Below, one piece after another: positions 1 through 4,295 of a DNA stretch of 5,544 nt. The notes below the pieces were generated by a model that searched no databases, had not been told where the DNA came from, and worked only from the letters and a program-made list of their open reading frames with translations. How positions within the stretch are numbered: position 1 is the stretch's first letter; each line of letters begins with the position of its first letter. The translations under genes and the position numbers were made by a program. The DNA is from Coriobacteriales bacterium (GTDB taxonomy: Bacteria; Actinomycetota; Coriobacteriia; Coriobacteriales; UBA8131): assembly GCA_031276475.1 (NCBI GenBank), contig JAISMZ010000204.1, forward strand, positions 1 to 5,544. Reading direction: 5' to 3'.

Positions 1-497
1 TTGGCATTGTAGTCGACCCTGCTTCTGCCAGGGGTGTTGGCATTGAACTTGATGTCCCCGTCACGCGTTGAGAAGATGAAGCCCGGGTTGGCGCCGCTCC
101 TCCAGTCCTTGTTGGCAAATATGCTCGGGTCGCCGCTTCCATTGTCCTTTATCCACAGGGAGACCGAGAAGCTGTAGTCTGCGGGGTACTCCGTAATCCC
201 GTCGAGCTTCACATAGTCGGTCTGCGAATTAAAGCGAGCCGCCTGACCAAATTTGCCCTGCTCGTAGGTCACGCCGTTTTCTGCGGTGGCCTTTTGCGTT
301 ACGCTGGTGCTGTTGCCGTCAAAGGGTAGATAGTATTCAAGATGTGTGGAGAAGAGCTGCACCAGATCCTCCGGCTCCAAGGCCTGGGCCTTGAGGGAAA
401 GCGCTGGCGTCATGCCGACGAGCAGAAGCGCCGCCATCAACGCACACAGAGTCTTTCTCCTCCAACTTTCAGTTTTTTTAACCAACGATGAATTCAT
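1..497 (-). CDS. Secreted LamG/concanavalin-like surface protein, N-terminal part (runs off the left edge)
   Basis: The reading frame is open from ATG at 497 to the window edge, giving 165 codons with no stop. The N-terminus is a classical signal peptide. Basic residues (KK at 7-8, RRK at 13-15) precede a hydrophobic core at about 17-35, ending in an AQA signal-peptidase-I-like site at 37-39. From about residue 52 the protein looks like a LamG-type jelly-roll: YYLPFDGNST near 55-64, then GKFGQAARFN (81-90), DYVKLDG (94-100), SVSLWIKDN (111-119) and SIFANKDW (125-132). Such domains usually bind carbohydrate or protein and are appended to extracellular enzymes. Whatever catalytic or anchoring domain follows lies outside the window, so the enzyme class cannot be named. 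An AAAGGAGT site at 508-515 (minus) supports the ATG at 497. The gene points away from the toxin-antitoxin and ATPase region and is probably unrelated to it. Confidence 0.85.
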   Translation of the reverse strand, partial: MNSSLVKKTESWRRKTLCALMAALLLVGMTPALSLKAQALEPEDLVQLFSTHLEYYLPFDGNSTSVTQKATAENGVTYEQGKFGQAARFNSQTDYVKLDGITEYPADYSFSVSLWIKDNGSGDPSIFANKDWRSGANPGFIFSTRDGDIKFNANTPGRSRVDYNA

Positions 498-507
498 GCT
501 AAACCAG

Positions 508-515
508 ACTCCTTT
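508..515 (-). promoter_or_regulatory. Ribosome binding site of the LamG gene
   Basis: AAAGGAGT on the minus strand lies about 11 bases before the ATG at 497. It is the only strong Shine-Dalgarno site near the N-terminal signal peptide, so it fixes the start codon. I could not find a convincing sigma-70 promoter for this gene upstream. Confidence 0.65.
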
Positions 516-661
516 CAATCGTAGCAGCGAGACAGGATAAGGTCACTGTAGGTCACCTGCGTAACGGCTCCGAAAGAACGGGGTAATGACTGGGTTAAAT
601 ATTGAGTGCGATATTAAAGGAATCCGACAGCTTGACACTTCCCTACCCCGAGAACCAATCC

Positions 662-680
662 AGCCCCGTTTGGGGCTTTT
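662..680 (+). terminator. Short intrinsic-terminator-like hairpin with no obvious gene in front of it
   Basis: AGCCCC (662-667), loop GTTT, GGGGCT (672-677), followed by TTTC, form a perfect 6-bp GC-rich stem with a short T-run (677-680) on the plus strand. Read on the minus strand there is no T-run. It lies between the leftward LamG gene and the rightward antitoxin, so no annotated gene ends here. It may be left over from a lost gene or may end an undetected small transcript. The T-run is short, so termination strength is uncertain. Confidence 0.5.
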
Positions 681-692
681 CGGCGGCACGGG

Positions 693-716
693 AGCGGCAC
701 GTAGAGCTGTGCCGCT
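693..716. repeat. 8-bp inverted repeat between terminator and antitoxin promoter
   Basis: AGCGGCAC (693-700) and GTGCCGCT (709-716) are perfect reverse complements around an 8-base loop. A related GGCGGCAC sits just before it at 682-689, which could pair with most of the same right arm. There is no T-run on either side, so it is not an obvious terminator. Function unknown. Confidence 0.5.
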
Positions 717-748
717 AATAAAGATACCTATAATCAATCATTAATTTA

Positions 749-757
749 TGGTATAAT
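749..757 (+). promoter_or_regulatory. Extended -10 promoter of the antitoxin gene
   Basis: TGGTATAAT is a perfect extended -10 (TGn plus TATAAT at 752-757), and the region upstream (717-748) is strongly AT-rich. No good -35 box is visible at the right distance, as is common for extended -10 promoters. The predicted transcript would start near 764 and have a leader of about 30 bases before the GTG at 795. The inverted pair ATACC (724-728) and GGTAT (750-754) overlaps the -10, as expected for an autorepressor site in a toxin-antitoxin operon. This is inferred from pattern only. Confidence 0.6.
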
Positions 758-794
758 CGCCTGTCTAAAGAACCCGTGCGAAAAGGAGCGGGAC

Positions 795-1079
795 GTGCAG
801 ACCTATACGATGGCCGATCCTGCCAAGAGCCCCAAGAAGGTCTGTACCGAGCCGGAGCCGGTACTTATTACCAACAATGGGCGCCCGCAAAACATCATCA
901 TCAACGTAAGCGACCTGCCCGTTGACGGATCGGTGATGCTCGCACGTGAACTGCACGGAAAAGCCTGTGTCCGCCAACTACAACGACTATCGCATCAGCA
1001 AGGCCTGGACACGATGACTCTGGACGAGATCAATGCCGAGATAGCCGCTGCCCGCGCCGAGCGCAGGGCGCGGGGGTGA
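795..1079 (+). CDS. Phd/YefM-type antitoxin (type II toxin-antitoxin), without an intact toxin
   Basis: A 94-residue protein starting at GTG 795, fixed by AAAAGGAG at 781-788 with a 6-base gap. The N-terminal part has the Phd/YefM pattern: QTYTMADPAKSPKKV (2-16), then EPVLITNNGRP (21-31) and NIIINVSDL (33-41). In this family that part folds into the DNA-binding dimer that represses its own operon. The C-terminal part, TMTLDEINAEIAAARAERRA (73-92), is the kind of tail that wraps the toxin in this family, whose usual partners are RelE-, Doc- or PIN-type toxins. Length and both ends look complete. The stop TGA overlaps a GTG in the next frame (GTGA), the normal antitoxin-toxin coupling, but the downstream frame is broken after 14 codons. 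The gene therefore looks like an orphan antitoxin. Family assignment is by recognition, not by database search. Confidence 0.82.
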   Translation: MQTYTMADPAKSPKKVCTEPEPVLITNNGRPQNIIINVSDLPVDGSVMLARELHGKACVRQLQRLSHQQGLDTMTLDEINAEIAAARAERRARG

Positions 1080-1159
1080 ACGCTGCAGAGTTCCTGGAGT
1101 TCATTGCAAGGAGTACCTGAGGCGGTGCCGATTATGCCGGCGATTACTTTAACGCCATG
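1076..1159 (+). pseudogene. Interrupted frame after the antitoxin, possible toxin remnant
   Basis: A GTG at 1076 overlaps the antitoxin stop and opens a frame reading VNAAEFLEFIARST, then a TGA at 1118-1120. The same frame continues as GGADYAGDYFNAM to 1159, where it runs into the ATPase remnant. Position and overlap are those of a toxin gene. However, the sequence matches no toxin family I recognise: no PIN VIDTN-type start and no RelE or Doc motif. It may be the degenerate start of a toxin truncated when the ATPase fragment arrived, or simply non-coding sequence. Confidence 0.3.
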
Positions 1160-1260
1160 CTCGAGGCGAAGCTCCCAGTTCACCCTGCTCACCGGGCGTC
1201 AAAAGCGAACTCGCGAGGTTTAATGTTGAGTACCGCGGGCTGCCGAGGGAGGATAGGTAA
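1160..1260 (+). pseudogene. Internally deleted remnant of an ATPase_2/DUF234 gene
   Basis: Bases 1160-1200 are identical to 2861-2901, the segment just before the Walker A motif of the intact ATPase. Bases 1202-1260 match 4057-4115, the last codons and the stop, with five mismatches. The two pieces are joined with one unmatched A (1201), so about 1.15 kb has been deleted, removing the P-loop, Walker B and all later domains except the C-terminal tip. The two halves are in different frames across the junction and the 5' end of the gene is missing, so no ATPase can be made. Identity continues past the stop to 1326. The five differences in the 3' half, against none in the 41-bp 5' half, suggest decay since duplication, though the short lengths limit this. 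Confidence 0.9.
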
Positions 1261-1288
1261 GATCCGGTCTATGCGAGCCGTAAACGCA

Positions 1289-1349
1289 TTCCGTAAAATC
1301 CGGAGTTGTGCTCCGGATTATCCGGAGTTGCACTCCGGATAATCCGGAA
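1289..1349. repeat. Three 17-bp palindromes at a 22-bp period
   Basis: Unit 1 (1289-1305) is a degenerate palindrome. Unit 2 (1311-1327) is CTCCGGATTATCCGGAG. Unit 3 (1333-1349) is CTCCGGATAATCCGGAA. The spacers are TTGTG and TTGCA, so the centres (1297, 1319, 1341) are exactly 22 bp apart. The array ends one base short of the stop codon of the leftward DUF4143 gene. Neighbouring half-units also pair with each other, for example 1297-1305 with 1311-1319, giving stable hairpins. The same array with two units follows the intact ATPase at 4144-4182. Confidence 0.88.
1295..1319 (-). terminator. Possible leftward terminator of DUF4143 gene 1
   Basis: On the minus strand, nine bases (1319-1311) pair with 1305-1297 across a 5-base loop, and the stem runs directly into TTTT (1298-1295). 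It lies about 30 bases beyond the stop of the leftward gene. An equivalent hairpin at 4150-4174 could serve the second DUF4143 gene. The T-run is short and overlaps the stem, so the call is tentative. Confidence 0.4.
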
Positions 1350-2546
1350 TCACACCGCCGATTCAAAGAGCGCGACCCTGCCCAGGAGGAAGTCCTCAAG
1401 CGGAACCGACGGGCTGCCAACGATTAGCGCAAGCGCCTGGGGGTACTTCTTCAGAAAGGCCAGGCTGCCTCCAGGCCTTCGCAGCCGACCGCTTTTTACC
1501 TCGATGGCTGTGATGGCGCTGCCCTGCTGGATGATAAAATCCACCTCCTGGTCGCGCTCGCGCCAGTAAAAGACGTCAAAGCCCTCCTCCCTGCCGCGAG
1601 CCAGCAAATAGGCACCAACGGCACTTTCCACAAGATGCCCATAGGCTTCCGGATCCTCCAGCAGCCTCTTCCTTCTCGCTCCTTCCGCATAGGTCATCAG
1701 CGAAGGGTCAAACACCATCAGGCGTGGAGCGCTGCGCTGCGTCCTGGTCTTCTCCAATGAGAACTTCTGCAAGCCACAGAGCATGCCGGCTTTTTGCAGC
1801 AGATCCAGATAATGGGCAACGGTCACCGTATTGCCAGCGTCTTGCAACTGACCAATCATCTTGGTATAGGATAGCTCCTGAGCGGAATAACTGGCCCCGA
1901 GCATGAACAAGGCCCGCAGCAAGGCCGGCTTTCTGACCTCCTCCATCATCAGTACATCCTGGGATATGGTCGGCTCCACTATGGTCGTGCCGATATACCT
2001 CGCCCAGCGCGCGACATCGTCTTTTAAAGCGGCCGCGCCCGGATAGCCGCCAAAGAACAGGTAGTCCTCAAGGCTGTAGCCAAAGGCCTCCTGGCATTCG
2101 CGATAACTCCAGTGCGTGCTGTACAGCAGCTCAAAGCGGCCCATCAAAGACTCGGCCATGCCTTTTTGCAGCAGCATCGACGAAGAACCGGTGAGCAGCA
2201 CCTTCAGCGGCGTCTTGCGGTGCGAGTCCTCATCCCAAAGAGCCTTGGTGGCAAGCGACCAGTCCTGCACCCTTTGAATCTCGTCAACCACCAGCAAGGC
2301 CTCACCCGATGCTTTGGCAGTGAGCGCACGCGCCTGCCGCCATTCGTTTTCCAGCCATTGTCTGGAGGCAACCGTGGCCGTATCGGCACTGACAAAGTGC
2401 TGCGGCGTGTTGGTCTTCTCCAGAGCCTGCTCAACCGCGACGGTCTTACCCGTTTGCCGCGGGCCCGTGATGATCTGGAGGAACCTGCGCGGCTCTGCCA
2501 TTCGCTTCACTATCTGCCCGGTCAGTTGTCTTTCGTAGAGGGCCAT
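1350..2546 (-). CDS. AAA+ ATPase with C-terminal DUF4143 nuclease-like domain (gene 1)
   Basis: A 398-residue protein of the AAA_14/DUF4143 type. Motifs in order: Walker A GPRQTGKT (28-35), Walker B LLVVDEIQ (84-91), a sensor-like LLTGSSS (117-123), GGYPG (166-170), and a helical/winged-helix middle at about 200-260. The C-terminal domain carries WRERDQEVDFII (328-339) followed by AIEVKSG (347-353). D336 together with E349 and K351 gives the D...ExK pattern of PD-(D/E)XK nucleases, so DNA binding or cleavage powered by ATP is plausible but unproven. No signal peptide or membrane segment is seen. The ATG at 2546 has GGAG at 2552-2555 (5-base gap). The gene stands alone, reads left, and has its own twin-palindrome promoter region at 2602-2652. 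Length is normal for the family and no defects are visible. The biological role of the family is not established. Confidence 0.88.
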   Translation of the reverse strand: MALYERQLTGQIVKRMAEPRRFLQIITGPRQTGKTVAVEQALEKTNTPQHFVSADTATVASRQWLENEWRQARALTAKASGEALLVVDEIQRVQDWSLATKALWDEDSHRKTPLKVLLTGSSSMLLQKGMAESLMGRFELLYSTHWSYRECQEAFGYSLEDYLFFGGYPGAAALKDDVARWARYIGTTIVEPTISQDVLMMEEVRKPALLRALFMLGASYSAQELSYTKMIGQLQDAGNTVTVAHYLDLLQKAGMLCGLQKFSLEKTRTQRSAPRLMVFDPSLMTYAEGARRKRLLEDPEAYGHLVESAVGAYLLARGREEGFDVFYWRERDQEVDFIIQQGSAITAIEVKSGRLRRPGGSLAFLKKYPQALALIVGSPSVPLEDFLLGRVALFESAV

Positions 2547-2551
2547 AACCG

Positions 2552-2555
2552 CTCC
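2552..2555 (-). promoter_or_regulatory. Ribosome binding site of DUF4143 gene 1
   Basis: GGAG on the minus strand, five bases before the ATG at 2546. The protein then starts MALYERQLTGQIV, which fits the usual short lead into Walker A in this family, so the start is well supported. Confidence 0.6.
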
Positions 2556-2601
2556 AAAGTTGATAGGTGGACGATGCCGTGTGACTCACCCACTCTGCTA
2601 A

Positions 2602-2652
2602 ACAGTTCACTCGGTATATTGAGTACATTACTCATTATACTGAGTGAATTGT
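2602..2652. promoter_or_regulatory. Twin-palindrome operator-like site upstream of DUF4143 gene 1
   Basis: A 51-bp inverted repeat: the 23-bp arms 2602-2624 and 2630-2652 match at 20 positions around the spacer ACATT. Each arm holds its own 16-bp imperfect palindrome, ACTCGGTATATTGAGT (2609-2624) and ACTCATTATACTGAGT (2630-2645). Their centres are 21 bp apart, two helical turns, so two dimers could bind the same face of the DNA. It lies 56-106 bases before the start codon and contains the best -10 box of the gene. This fits a cooperative repressor or self-recognition site. The binding protein is unknown; the encoded ATPase itself is a candidate. Confidence 0.7.
2634..2639 (-). promoter_or_regulatory. 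Candidate -10 box of DUF4143 gene 1
   Basis: A consensus TATAAT on the minus strand lies inside the right-hand palindrome of the operator-like site. The -35 is weak (TTGCAG with a 16-base gap), so strength is uncertain. Transcription would start near the centre of the large inverted repeat, leaving a leader of about 80 bases. Confidence 0.4.
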
Positions 2653-2656
2653 AAAC

Positions 2657-2700
2657 TGCAAGGTGGGAGGCGGTAACGGCAGCCAGGTTGGCCGAGAAGT
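2657..2700. repeat. Dispersed 44-bp block, copy 1
   Basis: Starts TGCAAGGTG and ends GAAGT. It aligns with 4187-4231 at 39 of 45 columns (five mismatches and one gap), including a 16-base identical core GCAGCCAGGTTGGCCG. Weaker similarity continues in register to about 2724 (ACGGTT and AAAA at matching distances). In both copies it begins just after a palindromic array. It shows no coding frame and its function is unknown. Confidence 0.8.
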
Positions 2701-2755
2701 AGGGACGTGGGGACGGTTCTAAAAACTGACGCCTTGCAATTCTCTACAGCATCAA

Positions 2756-2800
2756 TTAAGATAATGACCGTTAAGATAATGACCGTTAAATTAATGAGGC
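2756..2800. repeat. Three 15-bp tandem repeats in front of the intact ATPase gene
   Basis: TTAAGATAATGACCG occurs at 2756-2770 and again, identical, at 2771-2785. A degenerate third copy, TTAAATTAATGAGGC, is at 2786-2800. The last copy has changed into the Shine-Dalgarno GAGG (2796-2799), which precedes the ATG at 2805 by five bases. The repeats are AT-rich against GC-rich surroundings and lie exactly where the promoter and operator should be. They probably form iterated binding sites for a regulator that controls transcription or covers the ribosome site. No single good -35/-10 pair stands out. Confidence 0.85.
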
Positions 2801-2804
2801 TCCG

Positions 2805-4115
2805 ATGCGCTTCTACGACCGCAAAACCGAACTGAGGACCCTCGCCGCCATCGAGAAGAGCTCGAGGCGAAGCTCCCAGTTCACCCTGCTCACCGGGCGT
2901 CGCCGTGTGGGCAAGACCGCGCTGCTCCAAGAGGCTTTTAAAGGCCGGCACTGCCTCTACCTGTTTGTGGCGCGCAAAAGCGAGACCCTGCTCTGCGAGT
3001 CCTTTCAACAGGCGGCGCAACAAAGCCTCGGGCTGCCAGTATTCGGCCGCATCGTGCGCTTTCGCGACCTCTTTGAGCAGCTGCTTATCCACGCCAAAGA
3101 TACGCACCTGACCCTGATGATCGATGAGTTTCAGGACTTCGCGCGCGTTAACCCTGCTCTCTTCAGTGAGATGCAGGAGCTTTGGGACCGCTATAAAGAC
3201 ACCGCCAAGATCAACCTGGTCGTCTGCGGCTCCATCTACTCGCTTCTTGTGCGAATATTCGAGAATCAAAAGGAACCGCTCTTCGGCCGCCTGACCAACA
3301 GGATGGAGCTTGCGCCGTTCAGCACCGCCACGATAAAAGAGGTGCTGTCAGACCATAACGCAGATTACACCCCCGAGGATCTGCTCAGCCTCTACCTCCT
3401 CTCCGGCGGGCTGCCAAAATTCCTCGCCCTGCTGATGGACGCGGACGCAACGTCACATTCCCAGATGCTGCGCTACGCAACATCACAGGGCTCGCCCTTC
3501 CTTACCGAGGGAAAAGACATCCTCGTCTCGGAGTTCGGCAAAGACTACGGCACCTACTTCTCCATCCTCCAGCTGATTGCCTCCAACAAGACGAGCGCCA
3601 GCGAGATGAGCTCGATCATCGGACGCTCTGCCGGGCCTTACCTGGAGAACCTGTCACAGGAGTACTCACTGGTACGCCGCCTGCGCCCGATCTTCTCCAA
3701 ACCGCAAAGCCGCAACAACCGCTGGCGCATCAGCGACCACTACCTGAACTTCTGGTTCCGCTTCATCTACGCAAACCAGGCGCTGGTCGAGCTTCAGCGT
3801 TTTGACCTGCTACACGAGCTGTTACAGCGGGACTACCCCGCCTACAGCGGCCTGGTGCTGGAGGATTATTTTAGGACAAAGGTTATGGAGAAGGGCCGGT
3901 TTACCGAGGTCGGCAGCTACTGGGACAGAAAGGGCGAAAACGAACTGGACTTGATAGCACTGAGCAGCCTGGACAAAAAAGCGCTGGTAGCAGAGGTAAA
4001 ACGAAACGCGAGCCGCATCGATCTAGCCATCCTCAAGGCCAAGGCGCAGACGCTGCAAAGCGAACTCGCGAGGCTTAAGGTTGAGTACCGCGGGCTGTCG
4101 ATGGAGGATATGTAA
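2805..4115 (+). CDS. ATPase_2 (archaeal-type P-loop ATPase) with C-terminal DUF234 domain
   Basis: A 436-residue, apparently full-length protein. It starts MRFYDRKTEL, typical of the family. Motifs: Walker A GRRRVGKT (31-38), Walker B TLMIDEFQ (103-110), sensor-like VVCGSIYSL (139-147), PLFGRLTNRMEL (158-169), GGLPKFL (201-207). The DUF234 region carries WRISDHYLNFWFRFIY (307-322) and then WDRKGENELDLIA (373-385) and VAEVKRN (395-401). D382, E397 and K399 form a PD-(D/E)XK-like D...ExK set. The end GLSMEDM is also typical. The family is related to STAND-type ATPases and often occurs in many copies per genome; its role is unknown. In-frame stops in the upstream repeats and GAGG at 2796-2799 fix the ATG at 2805. 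A deleted copy of this gene lies at 1160-1260. The gene stands alone between two leftward DUF4143 genes and is convergent with the second. Confidence 0.9.
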   Translation: MRFYDRKTELRTLAAIEKSSRRSSQFTLLTGRRRVGKTALLQEAFKGRHCLYLFVARKSETLLCESFQQAAQQSLGLPVFGRIVRFRDLFEQLLIHAKDTHLTLMIDEFQDFARVNPALFSEMQELWDRYKDTAKINLVVCGSIYSLLVRIFENQKEPLFGRLTNRMELAPFSTATIKEVLSDHNADYTPEDLLSLYLLSGGLPKFLALLMDADATSHSQMLRYATSQGSPFLTEGKDILVSEFGKDYGTYFSILQLIASNKTSASEMSSIIGRSAGPYLENLSQEYSLVRRLRPIFSKPQSRNNRWRISDHYLNFWFRFIYANQALVELQRFDLLHELLQRDYPAYSGLVLEDYFRTKVMEKGRFTEVGSYWDRKGENELDLIALSSLDKKALVAEVKRNASRIDLAILKAKAQTLQSELARLKVEYRGLSMEDM

Positions 4116-4143
4116 GATCCGGTCTATGCGAGCCGTAAACGCA

Positions 4144-4182
4144 TTCCGTAAAATCCGGAGTTGTGCTCCGGATTATCCGGAA
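4144..4182. repeat. Two 17-bp palindromes at a 22-bp period after the intact ATPase
   Basis: Unit 1 (4144-4160) and unit 2, CTCCGGATTATCCGGAA (4166-4182), are separated by TTGTG. They lie 29 bases after the ATPase stop. The stretch 4116-4181 is identical to 1261-1326 behind the ATPase remnant, where a third unit follows. The hairpin 4152-4160 with 4166-4174, followed by TTTT on the minus strand, could also end leftward transcription from the second DUF4143 gene. Confidence 0.85.
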
Positions 4183-4186
4183 TAAA

Positions 4187-4231
4187 TGCAAGGTGAGAAG
4201 GCGGTAAAAGCAGCCAGGTTGGCCGGAAAGT
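4187..4231. repeat. Dispersed 45-bp block, copy 2
   Basis: The partner of 2657-2700, with the shared core at 4207-4222 and weaker in-register similarity to about 4255. It begins only four bases after the last palindrome. The remaining 4256-4295 up to the stop of the next gene is GC-rich, and I see no feature in it. Confidence 0.8.
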
Positions 4232-4295
4232 GCTACAGCTCAGACGGTTGCAAAACGGAGACGGCTTTGGGCAAGAGACGCGGAGCGGTGCCGCC

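Noticed and set aside
541..556. Direct repeat GGTCAC-TGTA-GGTCAC
   Set aside because: Two 6-mers in a short stretch can occur by chance; there is no further unit and no link to a feature.
521..560. Promoter for the LamG gene (GTGACC, 17-base gap, TGCTACGAT on the minus strand)
   Set aside because: The predicted transcript start would fall inside the Shine-Dalgarno site, and the -35 is weak.
632..660. Plus-strand promoter based on TTGACA at 632-637
   Set aside because: No -10-like sequence occurs 16-18 bases downstream, and the hairpin at 662 follows almost at once.
543..737. A 64-codon minus-strand frame between the LamG gene and the antitoxin
   Set aside because: It is made of the terminator hairpin and inverted repeat, has no good ribosome site, and its product resembles nothing I recognise.
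1157..1342. A 61-codon plus-strand frame starting ATG at 1157
   Set aside because: It reads the ATPase remnant out of frame and continues into the palindromes, so it is a by-product of the deletion junction.
1289..1349. CRISPR array
   Set aside because: Repeats are palindromic 17-mers with 5-base near-constant spacers and only two or three units; no cas gene is present.
2112..2654. A 180-codon open frame on the plus strand, opposite DUF4143 gene 1 and its promoter
   Set aside because: It lies antisense to a gene with clear Walker and ExK motifs, its product is rich in Arg, Leu and Gln typical of a shadow frame, and it runs through the operator palindrome.
2628..3269. A 213-codon open frame on the minus strand, opposite the start of the ATPase_2 gene
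   Set aside because: It covers the repeats, the ribosome site and the Walker A and B codons of a well-supported gene, and shows no domain of its own.
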